Position numbers and translations under genes: made by a program
From: Bradyrhizobium sp. AUGA SZCCT0283
GTDB taxonomy: Bacteria; Pseudomonadota; Alphaproteobacteria; Rhizobiales; Xanthobacteraceae
Direction: 5' to 3'
DNA: 64,000 nt
Assembly: GCF_018130385.1 (NCBI RefSeq)
Contig: NZ_JAFCLU010000021.1
Location: 1 to 64,000, forward strand
Part shown: positions 43,005 to 52,413 of the stretch, one piece after another
How positions within the stretch are numbered: position 1 is the stretch's first letter
Layout of the letters: each line of letters begins with the position of its first letter
Notes under the pieces: model-generated
Database searches by the model: none
What the model was told of the DNA's origin: nothing
What the model saw: only the letters and a program-made list of their open reading frames with translations

Positions 43005-43292
43005 GGACTTCCTCCAAACGCTTAAGAAACGGCACAACCGAAACTGGATTTCAATTCATATCGGGTCTGGCGATCAGGCGAAAGGGCTGTGCCGTATGGC
43101 GCTAGCGCTTTGTTTCGACGCTCTTTCTCAGGCTGACCGAGCCGCCCTCGTCGAGGCCGCCACAGCCGCGATTTTGCCGCGGTGATGGCGCAAACAGGCC
43201 CGGCCGCGACGTTTTAGCATTTTGTCCACATATTCAATCAAATAGACCTAAGGCTGGAGCGATTGAATGATTCGCCGCCGCAGAGGAACACC

Positions 43293-45518
43293 GTGATCTC
43301 TTCCGCCCGCGCCGCCGCTTTGCGATCGACCGCGCTGGCCACGAGCCTGGCGCTGGCCGTCGGACTGACGGCGTTCCCGCTGGATGCCTGGGCCAAGCCA
43401 AAAGTTCCCCTGCCGAAGCCGCGGCCGATCGCTCGCAACGTCGTTCCAAAGTCCGCGGCGCCCGCTGGCGCACCCGCCGCCCACACCCCGGCGGCGGCCG
43501 CCGCACCCACTCCTGCGCCGCCAGTTCTCGCGCCTGCGACCCGCCAGCATGCCGCCTTGCCGCCCCCACGCAAGCAGGTGGCGCCTGCAGCGATAGCCGC
43601 GACGTCCTCTACATCGCAAGCCGACAAGGACGCGCTGGAAAACGTCATCGAGTTGGTGCGCAAGCACAAGCCTGAGGATGCAACCCAGGCGCAGGCTGCG
43701 ATATCGGATCCAGTCGCCCGCAAGCTCGCGGAATGGCTGATCCTGCGCAGCGACAACAACAATGCTTCCGTCGAGCGCTACCGCGCGTTTGTTTCGGCCA
43801 ATCCGAGCTGGCCGTCGCAGACCTTCCTGCGGCGGCGCATCGAAGCAGCCCTCTGGGACGACCGCCGCGACGACGCCGCGGTCTGGTCCTGGTTCGGAAA
43901 CGAATCGCCGATTTCGGCCAAGGGCAAGTTCGCGCTGGCGAAGGCCATGCTTGCGCGCGGCGATCGCACCAATGCCGAACGGCTGGTGCGCGAGGCCTGG
44001 CGCAATGATGGCATGTCGGAAGACACCGAGAGCGCGGCGCTCGATATGTTCGGCGCATTGCTGACGGCGGGCGACCACAAGACGCGGATGGACGCGCTGC
44101 TTTACGGCACCGAGCAGGAAGCCGGCGGCATGCGCGCCGCCAAGCGGCTGGGTTCAGGCCATGTCGCGCTGGCCAAGGCGCGCATTGCGGCCAACAAGAA
44201 ATCCTCCAACCTCAAGTCGCTGCTCGATGCGGTGCCGCGGGAGCTCCACAGCGACCCCGGCTACATGTTCGCCCGGATCCAGTGGCTGCGCCGCGAAGAG
44301 AAGTTCCACGAGGCCGCACAGCTCATGCTGGCGGTGCCGAAAGATCCGAATCGCCTGCACAATCTCAACGAATGGTGGATCGAGCGGCGCCTCCTGGCGC
44401 GCAAGATGCTCGACGTCGGCGAACACCGCACCGCCTACCTGATTGCGCGCGACGCGGCGCTTCCCTCCCGCGACATCTACAAGACCGAGCAGGAATTCAC
44501 CGCGGGCTGGATTGCGCTGCGGTTCCTGAAAGATCCGGCGGTCGCCGCCCAGCACTTCGCGCGCATCGGTGTCGGCAGCGCCAACCCGACCGCGCTGGCG
44601 CGTGCCGGCTATTGGCAGGGCCGCGCGGCGGAAGCCGCGGGCCGCACGCAGGAAGCCCGCGCGGCTTACGGCCGCGCCGCCGAGCAATCGACCAGCTATT
44701 ACGGCCAACTGGCGCGTGCCAAGCTCGGCCTGCCGCAGCTCGAATTGAACGGTGTGCCGGCAGGCCGCGGCCGCGGGATCGAACGATTGGAGATCGTCCG
44801 CGCCGTGCAACTGCTCTATGAGCTCGACGAGCGCGAGCTTGCGATCCCGATTTTCGCTGACATGGGCGAGAATGGCGATCCCGATGCCCTGGTCGGCCTC
44901 GGCGAACTCACCTCACGCCACAGCGACGCCCGCGGCATGCTGCTGCTCGGCAAGGCCGCGCTCAACCGCGGCCTGCCATTCGACCATTACGCCTATCCCG
45001 TCACCGGCATCCCGTCGTTCAAGCAGATCGGACCCGAGGTCGAGCCCAGCGTCGTCTATTCGATCGCGCGGCAGGAAAGCGCCTTCAACCCGGCCGTGGT
45101 CTCACCGGCGCAGGCCTACGGGCTGATGCAGGTGACGCCGGATGCCGGACGCTATGTCTGTAAACGGGCCGGCGTCAGCTTCGACCTCAACCGGATGAAG
45201 ACCGACTCGGTCTACAACGCCATGCTTGGCGCCGCCGAGCTCGGCGGGCTGCTCGAGGACTACCGCGGCTCCTACATCCTGACCTTTGCCGGCTACAATG
45301 CCGGTCGGGGCAGCGTCAAGAAATGGATCGAGCGTTACGGCGATCCGCGCGATCCCAAGGTCGACGCGGTCGACTGGGTCGAGCAGATCCCGTTCTCCGA
45401 GACGCGCAACTACGTGCAGCGGATCATGGAGAACCTGCAGGTCTATCGCGCGCGGTTCGGCGGCGGCACCAGGCTTCAGATCGAAGCCGACCTGCATCGC
45501 GGCGCCAGCGTCGAATAG
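43293..45518 (+). CDS. Soluble lytic murein transglycosylase (Slt70-like)
   Basis: Cleaves peptidoglycan in the periplasm. 741 residues: signal peptide ending PLDAWA, a Pro/Ala-rich low-complexity linker (about 35-105), a long alpha-superhelical U-domain, and a C-terminal SLT domain with catalytic Glu in YSIARQESAFNPAVVS, AYGLMQVTPDAG and FAGYNAGRGSVKKW. GTG start at 43293 with GAGGAA 7 nt upstream; the frame extends to a TTG at 43263 without such a site. Confidence 0.92.
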   Translation: MISSARAAALRSTALATSLALAVGLTAFPLDAWAKPKVPLPKPRPIARNVVPKSAAPAGAPAAHTPAAAAAPTPAPPVLAPATRQHAALPPPRKQVAPAAIAATSSTSQADKDALENVIELVRKHKPEDATQAQAAISDPVARKLAEWLILRSDNNNASVERYRAFVSANPSWPSQTFLRRRIEAALWDDRRDDAAVWSWFGNESPISAKGKFALAKAMLARGDRTNAERLVREAWRNDGMSEDTESAALDMFGALLTAGDHKTRMDALLYGTEQEAGGMRAAKRLGSGHVALAKARIAANKKSSNLKSLLDAVPRELHSDPGYMFARIQWLRREEKFHEAAQLMLAVPKDPNRLHNLNEWWIERRLLARKMLDVGEHRTAYLIARDAALPSRDIYKTEQEFTAGWIALRFLKDPAVAAQHFARIGVGSANPTALARAGYWQGRAAEAAGRTQEARAAYGRAAEQSTSYYGQLARAKLGLPQLELNGVPAGRGRGIERLEIVRAVQLLYELDERELAIPIFADMGENGDPDALVGLGELTSRHSDARGMLLLGKAALNRGLPFDHYAYPVTGIPSFKQIGPEVEPSVVYSIARQESAFNPAVVSPAQAYGLMQVTPDAGRYVCKRAGVSFDLNRMKTDSVYNAMLGAAELGGLLEDYRGSYILTFAGYNAGRGSVKKWIERYGDPRDPKVDAVDWVEQIPFSETRNYVQRIMENLQVYRARFGGGTRLQIEADLHRGASVE

Positions 45519-45919
45519 CGCTTCAAGGCAAGTCCGTTCTGGACGCCCAATGCGGGCCGCTCTCCATGGCTGGGCCCGAGGAGCGAAACCCTGCGAGCGC
45601 GAGGCCTAATAGACCAGACCCCGCGCCCGGCGGCTTGTCGAGCGCTGCGGCGAGCGAGCGATACTCTTCGCAACCGGTGCCGCAGATCGCAGCGCTCCGC
45701 GGCGAAATGACCCGCTTGCCCCCGTCACCACCAACACCGGCCTGTTGGCATTATTCGTGCGGATAAACGCGATCTTGGAAGCCGTGATGGGCGGGGGCGG
45801 AAGGTCCGCTCCGGCTGTTTCCCGCCAGCGACTGCTTTCGTACCGGGAAAAAAAGAAAAACCCCCGGCAGTTTCCTGCCGAGGGCCTTTTTGATCATGAT
45901 CTCCGTTAGGAGATTAGGA
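45519..45919. other. Gene-free stretch between convergent slt and porin genes
   Basis: 400 bp between convergent genes. It ends in the porin terminator. Remaining sequence is GC-rich and shows no gene with convincing start or codon pattern and no repeat shared with other parts of the window. Confidence 0.5.
45848..45887 (-). terminator. Intrinsic terminator of the porin gene
   Basis: Stem CCCCCGGCAG (45861-45870) / CTGCCGAGGG (45875-45884), 4-nt loop TTTC; on the minus strand it is followed by GTTTTTCTTTTTTTCCC. 33 nt past the porin stop. The opposite side (CCTTTTTG) is also T-rich, so it may work in both directions. Confidence 0.88.
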
Positions 45920-47443
45920 TCAGAAGTTGCGCTGAACGCGGACGTTCAAGCTGACGGCGTCCTGGTCCTTGAACTCGTACCGGGTGACCGGCTTCGGAGC
46001 AACCGCAGTCATGGTCGCAGCGCCGCCCATCCTCTGGTCGAGATGGAACCACATTGCTTCCGCCGAGAACGTCAGGTTCGCAACGGGGGTCCAACGGGTG
46101 ACCAAACCGAGCTGCGAGATGTTGTAGTCGGGGTTGCAGCTGAAGTCGCCGCTGACCGTCTTGTTGGCGACGTAGTTGGCACACCACTGACCCTTCGCCG
46201 TGGTGAAGTCGAAGGCGCTGCCACCGTACCGAACCGCAGCCCAAGCACCGAACAGGCTGGTCGACCAGTACGGATCCCAGTTGTGGTTGAATGCACCACG
46301 GATACCGTACGCTTCAACCAGCTTGATGTCGCCGGTGCCGCCCAAGATAGCGGGGAAGAAGACACCGTCGGCAGTCTGGCCGAAGCCGATGCTCTGGTAA
46401 GAGTCCGCACGGCCCGTGCTGCCAAACATCGCGAAGCTCGGCGCGGTGTTGATCACGTTCTTCGTCGCACCCTTGGCATAGGACACATCAACCTTGATGT
46501 CGTCGCCAGCGCCGGTCGGCAGGTTCTTGAGCTGCAACGCGGCCATCACCGAACCGCCCCACTTTGCATCGGGGTGGCCAGAGATTTCCGACAGGTTGTT
46601 CGCAGCGCCAGCGGTCAGGAGGTTGTAGGAACCAGTGACTTCATGCGCGGCGGCCGAAATCTGGAACAGACCCCATGCCTGGTCGACGCGGATGTTGCCG
46701 ACGATGTCCGGAGCACGCGCGCCGGCGTAAGCGTTCGCACCTGCCGTGATGGAAGTGGCCGGGTTGTTAGTAGTACCAGCACCCACAAAACCCAGGTTCA
46801 ACAGCTGAGTACGGTTGTAGTAGGGGTCGTCCAGACCGATGGTGCCGGACACGCCGTTACCGAACTGCGCGGTGTACTGGATGTTGTTCGTGCCGACGAC
46901 GTCGTCATGGCCGCCAAGCAGGAACGAGGAGTTGTTGCCTGGATAACCATGCCAAGGCGTCGCATAGGCCGAAGCAGACTTACCGAAGGTGAACCCAGCG
47001 AACTGGATGAACACCAAGTCCACGCCGAGCGTCTGCGAGCCAGCTACAGCCGGACCTTCGCCAGTGGACGAGTTCAAGTTAAAGTTGGCCTGACCGAAGG
47101 TACGAACGACGCCGTACTGAGTGGCGGTACGGGTATCGATGCTGACCGCCAAACGCGAACGGGCAGCATAGTAATCGCGCAGGCGATTCTGCTGACCAAG
47201 ATTGCCGTTCCACGCCGGCTGATCGAAAATGCCACCGTTGAAGGTGGTGTCGACGCGCAGATAACCACCCAGCTTGATGCAGGTGTCGGTGCCCGGGATG
47301 TAGTAGAAACCCGCGCCATACAGGGAGCAGATCCTCACGTACTCGACCGCTTTGGCCTTGACGGGAAGATCGGCCGCCTGAGCTCCGCTCATGGCGATCA
47401 GACCCGCCGCTGAGCCGAGAATAAGGCTCTTAACCATCTTCAT
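45920..47443 (-). CDS. General outer-membrane porin (Bradyrhizobium type)
   Basis: 507-residue outer-membrane beta-barrel. Signal peptide MKMVKSLILGSAAGLIAMSGAQA, then ADLPVKAKAVEYVRICSLYGAGFYYIPGTDTC, the start typical of the abundant Rhizobiales porin family; ends with Phe (RNF), the usual last barrel residue. Two cysteines near the N terminus and two in a later loop may form disulfides. Strong ribosome site (TTGGAGG). Probably highly expressed. Passive uptake of small solutes. Confidence 0.93.
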   Translation of the reverse strand: MKMVKSLILGSAAGLIAMSGAQAADLPVKAKAVEYVRICSLYGAGFYYIPGTDTCIKLGGYLRVDTTFNGGIFDQPAWNGNLGQQNRLRDYYAARSRLAVSIDTRTATQYGVVRTFGQANFNLNSSTGEGPAVAGSQTLGVDLVFIQFAGFTFGKSASAYATPWHGYPGNNSSFLLGGHDDVVGTNNIQYTAQFGNGVSGTIGLDDPYYNRTQLLNLGFVGAGTTNNPATSITAGANAYAGARAPDIVGNIRVDQAWGLFQISAAAHEVTGSYNLLTAGAANNLSEISGHPDAKWGGSVMAALQLKNLPTGAGDDIKVDVSYAKGATKNVINTAPSFAMFGSTGRADSYQSIGFGQTADGVFFPAILGGTGDIKLVEAYGIRGAFNHNWDPYWSTSLFGAWAAVRYGGSAFDFTTAKGQWCANYVANKTVSGDFSCNPDYNISQLGLVTRWTPVANLTFSAEAMWFHLDQRMGGAATMTAVAPKPVTRYEFKDQDAVSLNVRVQRNF

Positions 47444-48414
47444 GTTAAACCTCCAAGTTGCTCTGTAGGGAAGGTTCCGGATCCGCCGGGTGCATGACAC
47501 CCTAAGGTTGGTTCCCTTAATCCCCTGAAACCCGCTTAGTCGCTTCGCGCCTTCGGACACTCCCGCATGAACGCGAGGGACTTAAGCGAACCACCTAACG
47601 GGACGACCTCGGGATGCCCCCCTCCGTCGCCCGATCACAATTACCGAGGACTTCTGCACACGCAACAAAGGAACCGCCTCGAGCGGCCCAACCCCGCCCC
47701 TTTTCCGAAGGGTGTTGCACAAATAACACGCGTTTGTGATTGAAGTTTCTCTGCAAGATATTGTTGCCGCTCGGTATTTTCGAATAGTTCCAATTGACAC
47801 CGAGATAGTCGGTGTGGGCACCGCAACACGCGGCTCGTGCCCGCCGGCGCGCCTCCCACGCATCGAATCGAAGGCGAGGTCGCCGAATCCGCAGCGGGCG
47901 ATTACGCACCCATTATAGAGTCAGCGGACGAGCCCCTCGCATGCGGGCGCAGGCCGCGAGGGCCGTCTCACCGTCGACGGATGCCCGACCAGGGCCAAAA
48001 ACCTGCGAAAGATGATGAAGGCCCGATATTTCCCAGGATCGAACGCAGTTGAGGAGTGCGGCAAAACCCGGCGCTTGCGCGCCGCGATCTGGAACCGTGA
48101 TTTGGGGGAATCGAACCGCCCGCCGGCGACATCGAATCAATTTCACGCGATTTCGACGCGGTGCGCGAGGCAAACGCACGGTGAAAGCCTCCCCGCAGAG
48201 GTTAAGGTCTCGCGTCGCGAACGCCGTGCCGACGCGAGCCGTCTGCGTGTCCTCGAGACCACAGAACCCGGAAACATGCGCCCAAACGCGCAATACCGGA
48301 TATCGGCCGTTCGCGAGCAATGCGCGCGAGGCGCACCGCGCCTCTAAATGGCCTCGGCGTAATCTGAATCTGCCGCTTGCGGCTGGCCCTCGCGTCAGGC
48401 ATATCCGCGCTCAT
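47444..48414. other. Long gene-free stretch upstream of the porin
   Basis: About 970 bp with no supported protein gene. Short minus-strand frames at 47582-47909 lack family resemblance and are Arg/Cys-rich, typical of non-coding GC-rich DNA. Locally AT-rich segment 47700-47800 is a plausible promoter area for the porin. A long leader or a small RNA is possible but not shown. Confidence 0.5.
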
Positions 48415-48508
48415 GGAGCTGTGGCCGAGTGGCTGAAGGCGGCGGTTTGCTAAACCGTTATAGGGTTGTAAAGCCCTATCGAGGGTTCGAATCCCTCCGG
48501 CTCCGCCA
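48415..48508 (+). tRNA. tRNA-Ser (anticodon GCT)
   Basis: Class II tRNA of 94 nt including encoded CCA. Acceptor GGAGCTG pairs with CGGCTCC (discriminator G); D-loop region TGGCCGAGTGGCTGAAGG; anticodon loop TTGCTAA (GCT at 48449-48451) on stem GCGGT/ACCGT; long variable arm with pairing TATAGGGTT...AGCCCTATC; T-arm GAGGG TTCGAAT CCCTC. Reads AGC/AGU codons. Confidence 0.96.
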
Positions 48509-48824
48509 TCCCGCTTCTGTCCAGCCCGGAGACATCGGTAACAGGTCGTTCTTACGCTTCGGCGCCGCTAGCCGCGATGAAGCGCAAGAAAGCGGGTGAC
48601 GGCGGGCTGGTTCGAACTTTCTCCCTTCGGCTCCGCCATTGCCATTCATCTTGTTGATATGAATACAGAGCCGACTGGTCCATTGTTGGGTCCACAATCA
48701 AAGCTTCAAACAAATCTACTGCCAAATCGGCAGCCCGCTCTGAGCCGTCACGATTCCCAACGTATCGCCCGCGTCATACAGTTCAGCGCTGCAAGCATCG
48801 AACATCCAGACCTTGGAGCAAAAC
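48509..48824. other. Intergenic stretch with a degenerate tRNA-Ser 3' end
   Basis: 316 bp between tRNA-Ser and the DUF6065 gene. At 48609-48639 it contains GGTTCGAAC..CTCCCTTCGGCTCCGCCAT, a partial copy of the tRNA T-arm and acceptor 3' end including CCA (shared uninterrupted part CGGCTCCGCCAT). This looks like a duplicated attachment-site core. No integrase or mobile gene is between the two. Confidence 0.55.
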
Positions 48825-49541
48825 ATGACTTCGCAACAAGAGAGTTCGATGACGCTGACGTTCCGCTGCCCGATCGAACTGGACGGGCTGCTGCCACCGC
48901 CGGTGCCGGCGGCGCTGGGTGTGCCCGACTGGTTCAAGGCGATGCCGTCACAAGCATTCAATCCGGTCCATTCCCGGGTCGGCGACACGCTCAAGCGTTG
49001 TCCGCCCTTTGTCGACGCCATGACCTCCGGCTTTTTGATTCCACTGATCTGCGACCTGAGGGTCGAAAACGGCGAATTCACCTGGGACAACGATCTGCCG
49101 CCGGGCGGAGAGGTCGGCTTCGTACGCTCGCCGGTCGGCTTCCATGACGCCAGTCAGGTCAGCGGCACGCCGCTGTTCGACGCCGATCGCTTCCTGATCA
49201 AATTCCACAACCTCTGGACGATCGAGGCGCCGGAAGGCTATTCGGTGCTGTTCACGCATCCAGCCAACCGCTTCGATCTGCCGTTCACCACGTTGACCGG
49301 TCTGGTCGATTGCGACCTCTACCATGACAACTGGATACATTTTCCGGCGCATTGGCACGACACGAATTTCAGCGGCGTGCTGCCGAAGGGCACACCGGTC
49401 GCTCAGTGCATGCCGGTCAAGCGCGAAAGCTGGGTGGCGCGCACTGCGACATTCACCAAAGAAGAGGCGCAGCGGGCGCACGATCTCACAACTGCGATCT
49501 ACCGCGAGACCGGCATCTATCGCCGGCAGTTCCGGGCATAA
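48825..49541 (+). CDS. DUF6065 family protein
   Basis: A 238-residue soluble protein of unknown function, matching the DUF6065 family as remembered: FRCPIELDGLLPPPVPA, GFLIPLICDLRVENGEFTWDND, KFHNLWTIEAPEGYSVLFTHPANRFDLPF, WIHFPAHWHD. The conserved His/Trp/Asp-rich segments hint at a cupin- or oxygenase-like site, but this is a guess. Start at 48825 with GGAG 8 nt upstream; another ATG lies 4 codons earlier. Confidence 0.78.
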   Translation: MTSQQESSMTLTFRCPIELDGLLPPPVPAALGVPDWFKAMPSQAFNPVHSRVGDTLKRCPPFVDAMTSGFLIPLICDLRVENGEFTWDNDLPPGGEVGFVRSPVGFHDASQVSGTPLFDADRFLIKFHNLWTIEAPEGYSVLFTHPANRFDLPFTTLTGLVDCDLYHDNWIHFPAHWHDTNFSGVLPKGTPVAQCMPVKRESWVARTATFTKEEAQRAHDLTTAIYRETGIYRRQFRA

Positions 49542-49547
49542 CGACAG

Positions 49548-50405
49548 TCAGCTTTTTTCAAGGCCCAGGAACTTCGCGGCGGCGCTCGGCCGCAGGAAGA
49601 AACGACCGTGCGAGGCGGCGGCGAGCGAGGTGAGCGCCTGCCCGGCCAATTGCGGCGCGCCACGCGTTATCGCACGCAGGCTCGCTTCTCCCGCCTCGCG
49701 CTCACCCATCTCGAGTTGGCATACGCCGAGATTGGTTCTCGTCACGGCATCGTCGGGCCGCATCCCGAGCGCACGCCGATAGAGATCGGCGGCGGCGGCA
49801 TATTCACCGTCCAGCGCCATCACCTTGGCCAACCCAACCAGAACGGCGTACCGCTCCGGCGCCACCGCGAGCAGTTGCGAAAAAATAGCGCGCGCCTCGG
49901 CGCGGTTGTTGCGTTTGATATGGAGATACCCAAGCTCCGTTCGCAGATCGACCGCATCGGGGGTGAGCGCAAGGCCGCTTTCGAGCACGGCGATGGCCTC
50001 GTCGACGCGTCCAATTTTGCCAAGCTGGCTGGCATATTCGAGAAATGCCGGCGGAAACGGCGGTCGCCGCGCAATGGTCCGGCGCAACCGGTCAAGCGCC
50101 TCGTCGCCCCGCCCGATGGCGGCCAATGCGACGGCCAGCAGGGTCTCGATCCCCGGATCGTCACTGCGGCGCGCCGCTCTCTCCAACGGAACAATCGCCT
50201 CGTCGGCGCGGTTCTGCATCAGTAGCGCGCGTCCGAGAATTTGCGCCGCAAGGGCATTGCCCCGATCCGATTTCAATACGCCGAAGACAAGCCGCTCGGC
50301 CTCATCGGGACGCTGCATCCGCAACGCAAGCGCCGCGCTTTCGAGCACCTGACTGCTCGAACCCGGCCGTTGGATATTCGAAGGATGTGGCGGGCGCTTC
50401 GACAT
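49548..50405 (-). CDS. TPR-repeat protein
   Basis: A 285-residue protein made of about six tetratricopeptide repeats between residues 20 and 240 (e.g. NALAAQILGRALLMQNRADEAIVPLERAAR, VDLRTELGYLHIKRNNRAEARAIFSQLLAV, AVTRTNLGVCQLEMGEREAG). No signal peptide. A protein-interaction scaffold; partner unknown. Convergent with the DUF6065 gene at 6 bp distance. Confidence 0.82.
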   Translation of the reverse strand: MSKRPPHPSNIQRPGSSSQVLESAALALRMQRPDEAERLVFGVLKSDRGNALAAQILGRALLMQNRADEAIVPLERAARRSDDPGIETLLAVALAAIGRGDEALDRLRRTIARRPPFPPAFLEYASQLGKIGRVDEAIAVLESGLALTPDAVDLRTELGYLHIKRNNRAEARAIFSQLLAVAPERYAVLVGLAKVMALDGEYAAAADLYRRALGMRPDDAVTRTNLGVCQLEMGEREAGEASLRAITRGAPQLAGQALTSLAAASHGRFFLRPSAAAKFLGLEKS

Positions 50406-50528
50406 CGGTCCGAGAATAAGCCATAAACAGGATTGCGCCAGCTGGCCGGTTCGGATTTCTCGGCGATTTCCGCTCTGGCCGCCACAGCGCCAAACCAGGG
50501 CAAACCGACAGGCCGAATGGCGTTGTCC

Positions 50529-50795
50529 TTAGTGCGCGGTCATCCAGGCGCGGGCTTCGCGCTGCGCGGTGGCGATTTCGGCATCCGACATCATCTCGGC
50601 GACCTCGCGGCGCATAGAGATGGCATCCGCGCGTCCCTTCAGCGCGGCGAGATTGAACCATTTGTGGGCCGCGACGAGGTTCACCACGCCGGAACGGCCG
50701 CTCGCCCAGTACAGGCCGCGCTCGAACAGCACGTCCGGGATCGCCGTCGCCTCCACCGCAGTGGCCGTGTCGAGATCAATCTGCCCCTGAAACAT
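50529..50795 (-). CDS. Small Sel1-repeat-like protein
   Basis: An 88-residue protein. The middle, LVAAHKWFNLAALKGRADAISMRREVAEMMS, matches a Sel1-like repeat (H/Y-KWxxLAAxxG), and the C-terminal MSDAEIATAQREARAW is a common ending of Sel1 proteins in rhizobia. Likely involved in protein contacts, specific role unknown. AAAGGGGAGC ribosome site upstream. Confidence 0.75.
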   Translation of the reverse strand: MFQGQIDLDTATAVEATAIPDVLFERGLYWASGRSGVVNLVAAHKWFNLAALKGRADAISMRREVAEMMSDAEIATAQREARAWMTAH

Positions 50796-51755
50796 CCGTA
50801 GCTCCCCTTTTTATCGTTACCGCCCTCCCCCGAGTGCGGCCCCTGTCCATTGTCAAACTTCCCGTTATCCCAGCGCGCGATCAGCAAAAGTGGAAACCGG
50901 TTTTGCGTCCGATCGCGCGCCCTTCATTAGAAGAGCGCATGATCTGATCGCCAAACCGCCCACACTTTGGCGGATCATGCGCGTACCGTTTTCCGGTCTG
51001 TTGTTGGGATGATCATGACCGATCAAATTTGAAGGGCAGTTTAAGGTTCGCGATGAACGGGATGTAAACGGGCGCAGCGCGCCATCGAACGCGAAATCGC
51101 GGAAATGCCTGCGGCACAGGGAGAAGTTACCAATCGTGAAGTTCGGTTTACCCTGCGGTTTCGCAGAACGATAACCATTGCCGCAACGTCGGTGTTCTCT
51201 TCCCTCGTCACCGGGCCGGCGCAACACGCTGTGCAATGACGGGTTCCAGCAGATGATCGAGGGTCGCGCAGCTTCTGCGGTCATTCGGGAGTTCACGGCG
51301 TACCGGAACCCGAATTCGCGAGCGACGACGCGCCTGCGGCAAAAGGCGGAAGCGAAACAGCCGACGCCTGCGAACGATCAATATGAATTGGGAGATTTCA
51401 GCGCCGGACGCCTGATGCGTGGGCTATCGGAGCGCTCCGGCGAAAGCGGGCGTTCCGGGGAACGAGGGCGTCGGCGAACACGTCAGGACCAGATTTCATG
51501 CCGGGCTTTGGGCCCGGTGAAATTGCGGGTCGTAAGGATACCCGCACCGAACGAAGAAAAACTTGTTTCTTCTGCCGGACCGGCTTTGAAAGAGCGGGCT
51601 TCTTTTGAAAGAACGCTCTTTGCGAAATACGATCCAGCCGTTTGACCTGATGTCTCGCCGACACCCTCTTTCGTCGACCAGAGCCTTCAGAGTTTTATCC
51701 GGGGCTCGTGTGACGTGCCGGCATCAAGCCGCCGGCAATTCTTGGAGAAGCGAAG
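50796..51755. other. Gene-poor stretch with decayed palindromic repeat
   Basis: About 960 bp without a convincing gene. 50880-51010 contains broken pieces of the GAGCATGATC / AAACCGGTTTT palindrome family (GTGGAAACCGGTTTTGCG, GAGCGCATGATC, GATCATGCGCG) also present at 8091-8140. The plus-strand frame 51178-51645 is Arg/Ser-rich without family resemblance. Nothing else is recognised. Confidence 0.5.
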
Positions 51756-51848
51756 TTACTTCTTCTTCTTGGCGACCTTGCGGGTCTTCTTCGCAGTCTT
51801 CTTCACTGCGCTCTTCGCCTTCTTTGCCTTCTTAGCTTTCTTGGCCAT
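51756..51848 (-). CDS. 30-residue lysine-rich histone-H1-like protein
   Basis: A complete tiny gene: ATG at 51848-51846 with GGAGGGCAAC upstream, TAA at 51758-51756. The 30-residue product is almost only Lys, Ala, Thr and Val in AKKAKK / VKKTAKK / TRKVAKK repeats with 16 Lys and 1 Arg, like the C-terminal tail of histone H1 or AlgP-type proteins. Probably binds DNA or RNA. It stands alone between two gene-poor stretches. Good ribosome site and repeated but codon-varied Lys codons (AAG, AAA) support it as real. Confidence 0.75.
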   Translation of the reverse strand: MAKKAKKAKKAKSAVKKTAKKTRKVAKKKK

Positions 51849-52413
51849 GTTGCCCTCCTAATGTAGTGAGATGGCTTAATCGCTGCGTGCACTCGGGAAT
51901 CGAGATGCACTACATCCCGAATACACCAACGCATTCAAAAAAACAGCGTCCCGCTTAAGGAAGTGTTGACGAGGCAATGTGAGAGCGCGCGAAGCACTTC
52001 ATTCGACGGCGCAACGGCAAGCGCGCGCGCCGATGCAAAAAGTGCCGCAACGACGGGCATCGGCGCTTGTCAATAGTGAAGGAAGCGCCTGTGCCGCAGC
52101 ACTTTCTTGAATTCACGATAGTAACGATCGATGAACGATCAGCGTCGTCGCGACTCAATGATGCCGTCAAAAAGCCGTGCGCGCGGACTCTGAGTCGCAG
52201 AATTTGGCAATAAAAAAATTTTCATGGTCACAGCGTTGGCGTCTCGTCGGCGCTCGCCAAAACCGAACTTCCGGACGAATCGCGACCACCGATTCGGACT
52301 CACGCTCTTGGTCGCGATGGTGAATTTTTCGATCGCGATGAACGATCGATGCGCGCTCACGCGCATCTCTCGCGCGTCATCGACGATGGAGTCGTCCCGT
52401 TACGGGACACGAT
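51849..52413. other. Intergenic stretch between lysine-rich gene and gatB
   Basis: 565 bp downstream of gatB and upstream of the lysine-rich gene. It is less GC-rich than its surroundings and has several ATCGATCG-rich palindromic patches (near 52123-52141 and 52327-52352, both containing GATGAACGATC). Minus-strand frames at 51955-52170 and 52139-52366 show no family resemblance. The promoter of the lysine-rich gene must lie here. Confidence 0.5.

Noticed and set aside
43096..43185. 29-codon plus-strand frame (MALALCFDALSQADRAAL...) between dapA and the transglycosylase
   Set aside because: Plausible composition but no ribosome site and too short to support.
45890..47413. 507-codon plus-strand frame over the porin
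   Set aside because: Antisense to the porin with the same length; caused by codon bias of a highly expressed gene.
47582..47909. Minus-strand frames of 72-104 codons upstream of the porin
   Set aside because: Overlapping frames with no consistent codon bias and no ribosome site; treated as non-coding.
48476..48697. 73-codon minus-strand frame over the tRNA-Ser 3' end
   Set aside because: Ends RRDSNPR, the usual false product of reading a tRNA T-arm backwards.
51178..51645. 155-codon plus-strand frame in the gene-poor region
   Set aside because: Arg/Ser-rich, no ribosome site of note, overlaps decayed repeat surroundings, no recognised family.
52139..52366. 75-codon minus-strand frame downstream of gatB
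   Set aside because: Weak start region and no recognisable domain; could be real but cannot be supported.
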